From contig PBKG01000003.1 of NCBI GenBank assembly GCA_002722095.1, forward strand, positions 162,797-226,796: a stretch of 64,000 nt of DNA, read 5' to 3'. The position numbers and the translations under genes were made by a program. The notes under the pieces were generated by a model. It saw nothing but the letters and a program-made list of their open reading frames with translations. It did not search any database and was not told the origin of the DNA. The stretch comes from Rhodospirillaceae bacterium. Lineage in GTDB: Bacteria; Pseudomonadota; Alphaproteobacteria; UBA8366. Within the stretch, counting starts at the first letter, position 1; the number at the start of each line of letters is the position of its first letter. This document shows, in pieces, positions 45,735 through 55,146 of the stretch.

Positions 45735-47159
45735 TTAATCGCGCCCGTAAAGGTCTTCCAGACGCTCGATATCGTCCTCGCCGACATATTCTCCCGTCTG
45801 CACCTCAATAAGATGTAGCGGCTCGGCCCCTTTGTTTTCCAGCCGATGCACTTCGCCAATCGGAATATAGACTGACTGATCGGGCTGAAGCGTCGTGATG
45901 TCCTCTCCACGGGTGACTTCCGCTTCGCCACGCACCACGACCCAATGTTCGGCTCGATATTTGTGTCGCTGCAGAGAGAGCCTTCCTCCCGGCCGTACGA
46001 TGATCCGTTTGACCCGAAAACGCGGACCCTCGTCGATATCCTGATAACTCCCCCATGGCCGGTAGACCTGGCTCGGCATCATGGCTTCGTCTCGTTCTTC
46101 ATCAACCAGCCGCGCCACCAACTCTCGGACTTCTGACGTCCGGTCCTTCGGCGCCACCAGCACCGCATCGCGGGTCGCTACCACGACCATATCCTCAAGC
46201 CCAAGGGCGGCGATCATGGGTCCGTCCTCGCTGCGAATATATGAATCGCGCACGCCTTCGAGCACCACGTCACCGAGAGATACATTGCCCGCCTCGTCGG
46301 CTTTCCCCTGCTGCCAAAGCGACACCCAGGCGCCAAGATCCGACCAGCCACAATCCAGCGGCACCGTTGCAGCGCGTTCGGTTTTTTCCATCACCGCGTA
46401 ATCGATGGAATCCGAAGGCATCTTCTCGAATGCCTGCTCGCCAAGGCGAAGAAAATCCATGTCGGCGGCGGCATCCGCCAAGGCTTGGCGGCAACAGGCA
46501 AGCATGTCCGGCTGTAGTGCCGCCATCTCCTCGAGCAAAATATCGGCACGAAATACAAACATACCGCTATTCCAAAGATAGTCGCCGGAGGCCAGGTATT
46601 TCTCCGCTGTCTCAGCGTCCGGCTTTTCCACATAGGCCTCGACCTCAAAGCCGCCTTCGGCTTCCGTTAAGTCCTCGCCCTTACGAATGTACCCATATCC
46701 CGTCTCGGGACGGTCGGGCCTAATGCCGAACGTAACGAGCCGCCCCGCGGCCGCAATTTCCATGGCGCAATCAAGACCTTGGAGGAACGCCGCTTCGTCT
46801 TCGATGTGGAGGTCGGACGGCAGCAAGGCGACGATACCCTGCGGATCGCGGCCTGCAACATAAGACGCCGCGATCGCCGCCGCCGGCGCCGTATTGCGCC
46901 CGACGGGCTCCAGTAGCAAGGCTTCGGCTTTGGTGTCGATCGCACGCAATTGCTCTGCAATGATGAAGCGATGATCGTTGTTGCCGATAATCAACGGCGG
47001 CACGGCACCTTTGGCTTTGGATAAGCGATTCACGGTCTGCTGCAACATAGTCTCCTCGCCCGCCAAGGCCAGGAGCTGCTTGGGGTAAAGCGCCCGCGAC
47101 AAAGGCCAGAGCCGCGTGCCCGAACCGCCGGAAAGAATCGCTGGGTAGAGATTCGCCAT
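45735..47159 (-). CDS. manC: Mannose-1-phosphate guanylyltransferase/mannose-6-phosphate isomerase
   Basis: A 474-aa bifunctional enzyme that makes GDP-mannose and interconverts mannose-6-phosphate and fructose-6-phosphate. The nucleotidyltransferase signature AILSGGSGTRLWPLSR opens the protein. The C-terminal cupin (type II PMI) has RPWGSYQDID, LQRHKYRAEHWVVVRG and IPIGEVHRLEN. Length matches AlgA/ManC proteins. It lies between an amidohydrolase gene (3 nt upstream) and the GT-B gene (5 nt downstream) and is the precursor source for the mannose-type transferases in this region. Confidence 0.96.
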   Translation of the reverse strand: MANLYPAILSGGSGTRLWPLSRALYPKQLLALAGEETMLQQTVNRLSKAKGAVPPLIIGNNDHRFIIAEQLRAIDTKAEALLLEPVGRNTAPAAAIAASYVAGRDPQGIVALLPSDLHIEDEAAFLQGLDCAMEIAAAGRLVTFGIRPDRPETGYGYIRKGEDLTEAEGGFEVEAYVEKPDAETAEKYLASGDYLWNSGMFVFRADILLEEMAALQPDMLACCRQALADAAADMDFLRLGEQAFEKMPSDSIDYAVMEKTERAATVPLDCGWSDLGAWVSLWQQGKADEAGNVSLGDVVLEGVRDSYIRSEDGPMIAALGLEDMVVVATRDAVLVAPKDRTSEVRELVARLVDEERDEAMMPSQVYRPWGSYQDIDEGPRFRVKRIIVRPGGRLSLQRHKYRAEHWVVVRGEAEVTRGEDITTLQPDQSVYIPIGEVHRLENKGAEPLHLIEVQTGEYVGEDDIERLEDLYGRD

Positions 47160-47162
47160 GAT

Positions 47163-47951
47163 CTACAACTTGAACAACTTAGCCGGGTTGTCGGACATGA
47201 AACGTGTCCTTAATGCGGGGTCGGAAACCCATTCCTCGAAGATATCGATCGTGCGCTGATAGGGATGGAGATCCTGATGTCCGGTCCACGGAAAATCGCT
47301 CGCCCAAACAATGCGGTCCGGTCCACAAGCTTCGAGAAACCGCTCCGCATAGGGCACGATGTCCGGCACGTTCGGACGGTAAAAACCGGAAAACTTAACC
47401 CAGACCCGTCCGCTCTCCGCAGCTTTCAGGATCGCCTTGTGCCCGATATCGTCCGGATCGTACTCCGCATTGGGCATGCCGAAGTGATCGACGACGATCG
47501 TTACGCCAAACGGCAACAAGCGCAAAACCACATCGGCCCAGATCGCTCCGTCCGCATAGACCTCCACATGCCAGCCCTTCGCGGCCGCCCATTCGTAAAG
47601 CCTGAAAGTGTGATTGAGTTGGTGATTTAGGACGAATTTGGAACTGATGAGATTGATCCGGAGCGCCACAACACCCAACTCATCCATCGCCTCTAGTTCC
47701 GTTTCATCGATATCCGGACCAACAACAACGGAGGCACGTAACCGATCCGGAAATCGCTTCAGGCACTCCAACATGTAGCTGTTGTCATAGCCGAGGAAAC
47801 TCGGCTGTATCAAAACGCCATGGGTGATGCCGTGGTCGTCGAAAACCGCTAACCCTTCCTCGATCGGGCGCGCCATACCCGGCATGTAGCCGCGCTCGGA
47901 AGTAAAGGCGCATTCCTCGGTCCAGGCGTGAAAATGGCTGTCGACAATCAA
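47163..47951 (-). CDS. Amidohydrolase-2 family (TIM-barrel) hydrolase
   Basis: A 262-aa protein of the PF04909-type amidohydrolase family, which includes ACMS decarboxylase, lactonases and 2-pyrone-4,6-dicarboxylate hydrolase. The N-terminal metal pair is DSHFHAW; VDHFGMPN and the late ASDFPWTGH supply the remaining His and Asp. It immediately precedes manC with 3 nt between, though its chemistry (lactone or acid hydrolysis) has no clear link to GDP-mannose. It may be a catabolic gene whose transcript runs into manC. Confidence 0.85.
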   Translation of the reverse strand: MIVDSHFHAWTEECAFTSERGYMPGMARPIEEGLAVFDDHGITHGVLIQPSFLGYDNSYMLECLKRFPDRLRASVVVGPDIDETELEAMDELGVVALRINLISSKFVLNHQLNHTFRLYEWAAAKGWHVEVYADGAIWADVVLRLLPFGVTIVVDHFGMPNAEYDPDDIGHKAILKAAESGRVWVKFSGFYRPNVPDIVPYAERFLEACGPDRIVWASDFPWTGHQDLHPYQRTIDIFEEWVSDPALRTRFMSDNPAKLFKL

Positions 47952-48076
47952 TAAACCTCTCCCAAAATTCGAAGCGTTTTAGCACGTTAGGGTGACGCGA
48001 GAACAATTTTAAGGGTGCGGGCGAGCCGGGCATCCTCTAAAAACAGTTCCCAATCACAGACCGGAGGGAGAGGGTC

Positions 48077-49528
48077 GTGACCAAACCGGCTAACCTGCTC
48101 GTTATCATGTCGGACGAGCATAACCCGAAAATGTTGAGTTCGGCCGGCCATCCGCTGGTCGAAACGCCGAATTTGGACGCATTGGCCGGGAGGGGCACTA
48201 CATTCGAGGCCGCCTATTCCAATTCGCCAGTCTGCATCCCCGCCCGCGCGAGTTTTGCCACCGGGCGCTATATCCACCAGATGGGATTTTGGGACAACGC
48301 CCAGCCCTATGACGGCTCGATCCGCAGCTGGCATCACCAACTGCGCGCCGCCGGACACCGGGTCGATTCGATCGGCAAACTGCATTTCCGCTCCGACGAG
48401 GACGACAACGGATTTTCCGACAGCCAAATCGCGATGCATGTGGTGGAAGGTTTGGGCGATCTGATGGGACTGATCCGCGAGGATTTGCCGGTCCGCGGCG
48501 GATCTTGGAAGTTGGCCGGAATGGCTGGGCCGGGCGAATCGCTTTATTCGACCTATGACCGCGACATAGCCGCCCGCGCCCAAATTTGGCTACATCGCGA
48601 GGCACCGAAACAGGACCGGCCCTGGGTTCTGTTCGTCTCGCTGGTGTGCCCGCATTTTCCGCTTACCGCTCCACCGGAATTTTTCTACCGCTATTTCAAC
48701 GATCCCGGTCTTGAAACGCCCAAACTCTATGCCGAAGCCGAAAGGCCTCGTCATCCCTACCTTGAGGATTATCGAAACAGTTTCAATTACGACGACCATT
48801 TCGACAGCGAAGAAAAGCTTCGAACCGGTGTGGCCGCCTATATGGCGTTGTGCAGCTTCCTCGACGAACAAGTGGGCAAAATCCTCGCCGCGCTGGAAGC
48901 CGCTGGCCTCACCGAATCCACGCGCGTCCTATACACCAGCGATCACGGTGACAACGTGGGAGCCCGCGGACTTTGGGGCAAATCCAATATGTATGAAGAG
49001 GTGGCGCGAGTGCCGACCATCCTCGCCGGCGCTGACATTCCTGTAGGTGCGACTTGCCAAACGCCAATCACCCATGTCGATGTCTATCCGACCATCACTG
49101 CCGCCATCGGGCTGGAAACGCCGGACGATCTACCGGGCCGAGATCTGATCGCGGTTGCCAACGAGCCAACCGATCCGAACCGCATTGCCTTCTCGGAATA
49201 TCACGGCATGGGCTCGACTACCGGCGCGTTCATGATCCGCAAAGGCAATTTCAAATACGTTCATTACGCGGCCTACCCGCCACAACTTTTCGATCTCGAA
49301 AACGATCCGGAAGAGTTGAACGATGTCGCGGAAGACCCGGCATTCGAAACAACGCGTCAGGAAATGGAAGACGCACTGCGCCACATCTGCGATCCGGACA
49401 ATGCCGATACACGCGCCAAGCGATCGCAAGCGGCACTTTTGGAAGCCCACGGTGGCCGCGAGGCCGTCATCGCGCGCGGCGATCTCGGGTTTTCCGTTCC
49501 TCCCGGTCATTCGCCCCAGTTCGACTAA
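48077..49528 (+). CDS. Type I sulfatase (choline-sulfatase-like)
   Basis: A 483-aa arylsulfatase-superfamily enzyme. The Cys-type signature is PVCIPARASFATGRY, with Cys53 expected to be converted to formylglycine. The metal-site acids are Asp13 in VIMSDEHN and Asp-His in TSDHGDNVGARGLWGKSN. There is no signal peptide, so it is probably cytosolic, as for choline sulfatases. It starts at a GTG after GGAGGGAGAGG. No sulfatase-maturase gene is adjacent. A phosphonate hydrolase of the same superfamily is possible, but the CxPxR motif fits both. Confidence 0.92.
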   Translation: MTKPANLLVIMSDEHNPKMLSSAGHPLVETPNLDALAGRGTTFEAAYSNSPVCIPARASFATGRYIHQMGFWDNAQPYDGSIRSWHHQLRAAGHRVDSIGKLHFRSDEDDNGFSDSQIAMHVVEGLGDLMGLIREDLPVRGGSWKLAGMAGPGESLYSTYDRDIAARAQIWLHREAPKQDRPWVLFVSLVCPHFPLTAPPEFFYRYFNDPGLETPKLYAEAERPRHPYLEDYRNSFNYDDHFDSEEKLRTGVAAYMALCSFLDEQVGKILAALEAAGLTESTRVLYTSDHGDNVGARGLWGKSNMYEEVARVPTILAGADIPVGATCQTPITHVDVYPTITAAIGLETPDDLPGRDLIAVANEPTDPNRIAFSEYHGMGSTTGAFMIRKGNFKYVHYAAYPPQLFDLENDPEELNDVAEDPAFETTRQEMEDALRHICDPDNADTRAKRSQAALLEAHGGREAVIARGDLGFSVPPGHSPQFD

Positions 49529-49554
49529 ACGTAGCGCTATGACCGAGACAACGT

Positions 49555-49576
49555 GCCTGGCTATTCCTTGCCAGGC
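49555..49576. terminator. 7-bp hairpin between convergent sulfatase and MFS genes
   Basis: GCCTGGC (49555-49561) and GCCAGGC (49570-49576) pair perfectly around an 8-nt loop, in the tail-to-tail junction and overlapping the MFS gene's last codons. Neither side has a real U tract (CTTTG on the plus side), so it is a weak bidirectional terminator candidate. Confidence 0.4.
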
Positions 49577-51108
49577 GCTTTGATCCGCATAAAGAGCACC
49601 AGCGGCATAATGCAAAGCGTACAAATCGTCAGAATGTGGAAATCGTGCAGATAACCTAGAAATTCCGCTTGCCTATCGATCATGCGTTCCAAACTCGCGA
49701 CACCACTGAGACTGTCCATACTCCAACTTTCGGGCAGCGCGTAATGTTTTAGCACCTCGTTATAGTAGCTCGCATTCTGGGTGAGTTTGGAGCGCGCATC
49801 TTGAGTGCTGGCAACCAACTGGGTGACAATAAAGGCGATCCCGACGCCGGCGGCAATCCGTCGGTTGGTGGTGAAAAGACTGGTAGCATCGGGCCGAAGC
49901 GAGGCGGGAACAGTTTTGAAAGCTGCGGTTTCGCAAGGCGTGTTGATAAAGCCCATGCCGAATCCCTGCAGAAATATAGCAACCGAGAGACGGAACTGAT
50001 CCGCATCCGGTGGCAGACTGGTCAGCATCCAAGTGGACACGCAAACCAACAAGCTGCCGCCGAAAATGAGCGGTCTCGGGCTGAACCGCATCAACAAATA
50101 ACCTGCGCAAAGTGAACTAAGCATCGTGCCGATGCCACGGTTCACCATGACGAGACCGATCACCAGAACCGGATACTCCATGATCCGCTGCATCACCGGC
50201 GGTAAAAGCGCCATGTAGCCGAAGAATAGAATGTTGACGAAGAAATCGATGGTGATTCCGAGCACGAACTCGCGGTTCTTGAGCGGGGTGAGATTGAGGT
50301 AGGGCTGGCGAGCGGTCACTGCGTGTATGAGAAAGATGTAGAATGCGCTGGCGGCAACCACCGCGTAGCCAGTGATGGCGGTGGACGCGAACCAATCATT
50401 CTTTTCACCCTGATCAAGCATCAGCTGAAGACAAGCGATGCCGATGCTGAGGACCGAAAACCCGAAAAAGTCGAACGGTTTCGGGTCGAGCGGTTTATCC
50501 TTCGGCACCACGGTCAGCAGGAGCGTAAGCGCGATGAGACCGAGCGGCACGTTGATCAAGAAAACCGTCCGCCATCCGAACAATTCGGTCAAAACACCAC
50601 CGATAATGGGTCCGATCACGACCGCACTCATGCGGCCGGCTTGCAACCAACCAAAGGCTGGTCCTTGTTGATTTCGTGGGAAGGTGGCAAGCACGACCTG
50701 ATAGGTGAGAGGGTTGAGCCCCGACCCGAAGAACCCCTGACAAAATCGGTAGAAAATTAGTTCATAGAGATTGGTTGCCTGCGAGACCATCACGGCACAG
50801 GTCATAAAACCGCAAACAACGATGATGAACATGATGCGTCGGCCGAATTTGCGGCTCAGCCACGCATAGAGCGGCGTGAAAATCGCGCCGGCCACCAGGT
50901 AGGATGTGAGGACCCAGGAAATCTCGGTGATAGTGGCCGACATGGCGCCCATCATGGTGGGCAACGCGATAGAAACGGCAAAGGTATCCGTTCCTTGCAT
51001 TGCACCTGCCGGAATAATGGCGAGCGCGACGAGCAGCCGCCTGCGCGGCGGCAAAACCTCTTCTTCGCCTTCTTCCGGCCGTGGTTTGGCCTCGCTGGTT
51101 TGGCTCAT
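49561..51108 (-). CDS. MFS multidrug-type transporter, DHA2 (EmrB/QacA) family
   Basis: A 515-aa, 14-helix-type major facilitator. A polar N-terminal tail precedes the first membrane segment, then WVLTSYLVAGAIFTPLYAWLS (21 residues, broken in the family by short loops; motif A is LSRKFGRR) and motif C near GPIIGGVLTELFGWR. The DHA2 subfamily mostly exports drugs or toxic organic compounds by proton antiport. It is the only complete transporter in the window. It stands alone, convergent with the sulfatase and divergent from the HIBADH-type gene. Confidence 0.9.
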   Translation of the reverse strand: MSQTSEAKPRPEEGEEEVLPPRRRLLVALAIIPAGAMQGTDTFAVSIALPTMMGAMSATITEISWVLTSYLVAGAIFTPLYAWLSRKFGRRIMFIIVVCGFMTCAVMVSQATNLYELIFYRFCQGFFGSGLNPLTYQVVLATFPRNQQGPAFGWLQAGRMSAVVIGPIIGGVLTELFGWRTVFLINVPLGLIALTLLLTVVPKDKPLDPKPFDFFGFSVLSIGIACLQLMLDQGEKNDWFASTAITGYAVVAASAFYIFLIHAVTARQPYLNLTPLKNREFVLGITIDFFVNILFFGYMALLPPVMQRIMEYPVLVIGLVMVNRGIGTMLSSLCAGYLLMRFSPRPLIFGGSLLVCVSTWMLTSLPPDADQFRLSVAIFLQGFGMGFINTPCETAAFKTVPASLRPDATSLFTTNRRIAAGVGIAFIVTQLVASTQDARSKLTQNASYYNEVLKHYALPESWSMDSLSGVASLERMIDRQAEFLGYLHDFHILTICTLCIMPLVLFMRIKAPGKE

Positions 51109-51216
51109 CTACCTGTCGATTGTTGCGGCGCCCTTGCGGGGGCACGGTACCTGTTATACCACCTAGCGCAAAGGACGCCTGCTGAATGGCGTCGACTTCA
51201 CATTAGGGAGAATACC

Positions 51217-52149
51217 ATGAAAGTCGGATATATCGGCCTCGGCACCATGGGTGGACCGATGGCACTCAATTTGATCAAAGCGGGCCACGACGTCACCGTA
51301 CACGACATCAACAAGGAGTCCGCCAAGGAACATCTCGAAAAAGGTGCCACTTGGGCCGACACGCCGGCTGACCTTGGCAAGGCAAGCGAAGTGGTCTTCA
51401 CGTCCCTTCCGGGCCCAGTCGAAATGGAAGCGGTTGCGCTCGGCGAAAACGGCCTGATCGAAGGGCTTTCACCGGGCGATTGTTATTTCGACCTCACCAC
51501 CAATTCGCCGACCCTCGTCCGCCGCGTGCACGCGGAAATGGCCGAAAAAGGCATTCATTTGTTCGACGCACCGGTTTCCGGCGGGCCCAAAGGTGCCGCC
51601 TCAGGCAAGATGGCGCTTTGGGTCGGTGGCGATGAAGCGCAATACAATGAAAATAAAGAAGTGCTCGACGATATCGGCGACCGGGCGATGTATGTGGGCC
51701 CGATCGGTGCCGGCGCCATCGCTAAACTGGTTCATAACTGTTCCGGCTATATGATGAACGCCGTGTTCGCCGAAGTCTTTACCATGGGCGTCAAGGCGGG
51801 GCTAGACCCCATGGCACTCTGGACGGCGGTCCGCCAAGGGGCGGCCGGCAGACGCCGCACCTTCGATAAAGTTCCCGAGCATTTCCTTACCAATAACTTC
51901 GACCCCGCATCCTTTGCGCTTCGTTTGGCACACAAGGACGTCACTTTGGCCACCCAATTGGGCAAAGAGATCGGCGTGCCGATGCGCATCGCTAATCTGA
52001 CGCTCGAAGAAATGACCGAAGCTCGCGGTCGCGGTTGGGACGACCGGGACAGCCGGTCAATGATGATCCTTCAGAAGGAGCGCGCGGGCGTTGAGATCGA
52101 AGTACCCAAGGAGCTTTTCGACGAAGCGTTCAAGAAGGAGCCGATGTAA
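51217..52149 (+). CDS. NAD(P)-dependent beta-hydroxyacid dehydrogenase (HIBADH family)
   Basis: A 310-aa dehydrogenase of the 3-hydroxyisobutyrate/tartronate semialdehyde reductase family. The Rossmann motif GYIGLGTMGGPMALNLIKAG opens the protein, followed by FDAPVSGGPKGAASGKMA near residues 114-131 and the catalytic lysine in GAIAKLVHNCSG. I chose the ATG at 51217 after AGGGAG; the open frame upstream is in the promoter gap. Substrate is a small beta-hydroxy acid. Confidence 0.92.
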   Translation: MKVGYIGLGTMGGPMALNLIKAGHDVTVHDINKESAKEHLEKGATWADTPADLGKASEVVFTSLPGPVEMEAVALGENGLIEGLSPGDCYFDLTTNSPTLVRRVHAEMAEKGIHLFDAPVSGGPKGAASGKMALWVGGDEAQYNENKEVLDDIGDRAMYVGPIGAGAIAKLVHNCSGYMMNAVFAEVFTMGVKAGLDPMALWTAVRQGAAGRRRTFDKVPEHFLTNNFDPASFALRLAHKDVTLATQLGKEIGVPMRIANLTLEEMTEARGRGWDDRDSRSMMILQKERAGVEIEVPKELFDEAFKKEPM

Positions 52150-52152
52150 GAG

Positions 52153-52746
52153 CTACGTCTTCGGCAGAAATAAGTCCTCATCGGGCGCCCCAACCAATTC
52201 GCAGGTCCAGGCGCCGGCGCCGTCAGCAGGCGGAATAAAGGCAACCGGCCGGCCGTTCTTGAGGATGTTGTAGGTTGTATCGATTTTGCAAAGGTGCCCG
52301 CGAAGCGCCCGGAACGTGCCCGAATGCGCAACGACGAGAATGGGCGCAACACCTTCAATGGTTTCGCTGGCAGAGATGATACGGGCGTTGAATTCCGCCG
52401 GACTTTCGCCACCGGGAGGCTTGTCGCCTCGGTCGTAGTCGGCGTAGGGCTTGCCTTCCCACTCGCCGTAGGTGCGCTCCATGATCCCCGGGACCGACGT
52501 AATCTCGAGCCCGCGTTGGCTCGCCACCGGCTCGGCGGTTTTCCAAACCCGCTGCAACGGGCTCGAAAAGATCGATCCGATTTCCTCGCCGTCCAGCCAC
52601 TTAGCGGCGTCCTCCGCATCCTGTCGACCCTGGTCCGTCAACTCGACATCCAGTTGGCCCGCAAAGATATGATCGGCATTGGCCGTGCTTTGCCCATGGC
52701 GGATAAAGAAAAATTTTTGCGAAAAAAGTTGTACGTTCTGGGCCAT
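52153..52746 (-). CDS. Histidine phosphatase family protein
   Basis: A 197-aa phosphoglycerate-mutase-like phosphatase. The catalytic RHG is FFFIRHGQSTANADH, with later Arg, Glu and His in SSPLQRVWKT, MERTYGEWEG and VVAHSGTFRALRG. I chose the ATG at 52746, which overlaps the stop of the molybdenum hydroxylase gene by one base (TGATG); a TTG one codon upstream is the alternative. The substrate could be a sugar phosphate, nucleotide or cobamide intermediate. Confidence 0.88.
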   Translation of the reverse strand: MAQNVQLFSQKFFFIRHGQSTANADHIFAGQLDVELTDQGRQDAEDAAKWLDGEEIGSIFSSPLQRVWKTAEPVASQRGLEITSVPGIMERTYGEWEGKPYADYDRGDKPPGGESPAEFNARIISASETIEGVAPILVVAHSGTFRALRGHLCKIDTTYNILKNGRPVAFIPPADGAGAWTCELVGAPDEDLFLPKT

Positions 52747-55073
52747 CAAATTCCCTTTGCTTCTCTAATTGCGCGCCACACGCGCTCAGGCGTCGCGGGC
52801 ATATCGATATGTTTAATACCGTAAACCGAAAGCGCGTCAACAATGGCATTGGCAACGGCCGGCAACGCGCCGACGGTACCCGCCTCACCTGCGCCCTTAA
52901 TACCCAACGGATTTGTCTCGGTCGGCACCGGATTACTCTGAATTTCGATCTGCACGCAATCATCCGCCCGCGGCATTGTGTAGTCCATAAATGAGCCCGT
53001 AATCAGTTGACCGTCCTCGTCATAGACGATTTCCTCGAACAGCACCTGGCCCAAACCTTGTGCGATTCCGCCCTGGATTTGGCCTTTTAGGGTGAGCGGG
53101 TTTAGTACGGTTCCCACGTCGTCAACGACGGAATATTTTGTGATATCGATTACCCCCGTGTCCTCGTCGATTTCCACTTCGACCACGTGAGTGCCGTTAG
53201 GATAGTTCTGCGCCACCGGTGTGAATATCGACGTCATACTCATGCCGGTTTCCAATTCCTGGCCCATCGCATCCGGGTCGTGAGCAAGCTGCGCGATTTC
53301 CTTGATGGTTTTGGAGTTGTCGGTGCCGGCAACGCTGAACACACCGTCTTCGAACTCGATATCCTCGACCGCGGCTTCCATTGCTATCGAGGCAACCAGT
53401 TTGCCGTGCTCGATGATCTTTAGCGCCGCGTTGTGCATCGCCGAGCCGCCGAGTGCCGCGGACCGTGATCCGCCCGATCCTTGGCCGTAAGGAATTCGGT
53501 CGGAATCACCCTGAACATATTTGATATCGCCCGGCTCGAGTCCCAACCGGTCACAAATTATCTGGTTGTACATGGTTTCGTGGCCCTGCCCCTGATTGAG
53601 CGAGGAGGACGCGATGGTGACCGTGCCGTTACGGTTAAATGTAATGGTCGCCCCCTCGACATTGCCCGATGCCGCGCGCTCGATCGAGTTCGAGATGCCG
53701 ATGCCGAACAGTTTCCCTCGCAGTAACGCATCTTCACGGCGCTTCGCAGACCCTCGGTAATCGGAGAGCTCGATGGCCATATCCATTCCTTTTTCGAACT
53801 CGCCGCAATCGTAGTTGAAGGTGAGCGGGGTCTGGTACGGCATGGCATCCGGCGGAATCAGATTCCTACGTCGGATTTCGACCGGGTCCATATCGAGCTC
53901 ATCGGCGGCAATATCTATCAACCGCTCAAGGATATAGGCGTTCTCCGGCCGGCCATTGCCGCGATAGGCGCGGATGGGATTGGTATGGGAAAAAATGCCG
54001 CTCACATCCAAGTAAATTGCCGGTGTGGTGTAGACGCCCGCGAGCGTCCCCAAATTCTTCACCGCCGAACTTTCCACACCGGACATAAGATAAGCGCCGA
54101 TAGCAGACGTCGTTTGCACCTTAAGTCCAAGGAAGTTTCCCTCGTTGTCGAGTGCCAATTCACCTACGGTCACGTAGTCGCGTCCATGCCCATCGCTCAA
54201 CAAAGCTTCGGAGCGCGAGCTAATCCATTTCACTGGCCGGCCGAGGTCTTTCGCGGCCATCAGGCAAAGCGCCACCTCGTTATAGATCGCCGACTTCATG
54301 CCGAAACCACCACCGACATCGCCCGCTATTACGCGCACTTTATGCTCTGGAACCTTGAGCACACGTTTTGCCAATGCGGCGCGATAAAGCGGCACGCCCT
54401 GCAGCGTCGTGTAGATCACATAGCTATCGTCGTAGGTATCGAAAGTGCCTATGCATCCGCGTGTCTCCATCGAATTTGCAGAAACGCGATTGATATTGAA
54501 TGTCTGGCGAACAACATGGTCGGCCTTGTCGAAGGCCGCTTTGGTCGCCGCCTCGTCGCCCTCGAAATGGGTGTAACAGACATTGTCCGGGTTCTCGTCC
54601 CAGACCGGCGGCGTATCAGGGTCCGACGCTTTCGCTGTCGAAGTACTTGCCGGCAGCGGCTCATAATCGACTTCGATCAACTCCGCCGCATCCATTGCCT
54701 GATTGACGCTATCAGCGACGACAAAAGCGACGTAATCGCCGACCCGACGTACCCGGTCCTGGCAAAGTGCGGGATAGGGCGGAACATACATGGGCGAGCC
54801 GTCGCGTTTCTTGCGGCTGCCGCCATTGGGCAAATCGCCAAAGCCGCATTGAGCCCAATCTTCGCCGATATAAACCGCATGGACGCCGGGCACCTGCTTC
54901 GCAGCCCGCGTATCGATCGATCGGATGACCGCGTGTGCATGAGGCGAGCGCAGGACATAACCATGCAGCATGTTGGGAAAGGTCATATCGGCGATGTAGC
55001 GCCCTCGCCCACGCAGCAATCTTGGGTCCTCGTAGCGCGGCACCGATTGTCCAATACCGAATTCACCGGCCAT
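52746..55073 (-). CDS. Xanthine dehydrogenase/CO dehydrogenase-family molybdopterin subunit
   Basis: A 775-aa large subunit of a molybdenum hydroxylase (CoxL/CutL type). Two domains are visible: the N-terminal SVPRYEDPRLLRGRGRYIADM region and the cofactor half with GGGFGMKSA, AYRGNGRPE at 369-377 and the catalytic Glu in IKGAGEAGTVGALP. AYRGNGR resembles the form II motif AYRGAGR rather than AYxCSFR of true CO dehydrogenase, so hydroxylation of an N-heterocycle or aldehyde is likely. No genes for the FAD (CoxM) or 2Fe-2S (CoxS) subunits are adjacent. Confidence 0.92.
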   Translation of the reverse strand: MAGEFGIGQSVPRYEDPRLLRGRGRYIADMTFPNMLHGYVLRSPHAHAVIRSIDTRAAKQVPGVHAVYIGEDWAQCGFGDLPNGGSRKKRDGSPMYVPPYPALCQDRVRRVGDYVAFVVADSVNQAMDAAELIEVDYEPLPASTSTAKASDPDTPPVWDENPDNVCYTHFEGDEAATKAAFDKADHVVRQTFNINRVSANSMETRGCIGTFDTYDDSYVIYTTLQGVPLYRAALAKRVLKVPEHKVRVIAGDVGGGFGMKSAIYNEVALCLMAAKDLGRPVKWISSRSEALLSDGHGRDYVTVGELALDNEGNFLGLKVQTTSAIGAYLMSGVESSAVKNLGTLAGVYTTPAIYLDVSGIFSHTNPIRAYRGNGRPENAYILERLIDIAADELDMDPVEIRRRNLIPPDAMPYQTPLTFNYDCGEFEKGMDMAIELSDYRGSAKRREDALLRGKLFGIGISNSIERAASGNVEGATITFNRNGTVTIASSSLNQGQGHETMYNQIICDRLGLEPGDIKYVQGDSDRIPYGQGSGGSRSAALGGSAMHNAALKIIEHGKLVASIAMEAAVEDIEFEDGVFSVAGTDNSKTIKEIAQLAHDPDAMGQELETGMSMTSIFTPVAQNYPNGTHVVEVEIDEDTGVIDITKYSVVDDVGTVLNPLTLKGQIQGGIAQGLGQVLFEEIVYDEDGQLITGSFMDYTMPRADDCVQIEIQSNPVPTETNPLGIKGAGEAGTVGALPAVANAIVDALSVYGIKHIDMPATPERVWRAIREAKGI

Positions 55074-55146
55074 GATCTGTTTCTCCCCCTCAAGGCCAAT
55101 TACTCTCGGATATTATATGGGGCGCTAGGCGAATTCGACTAGCAAT

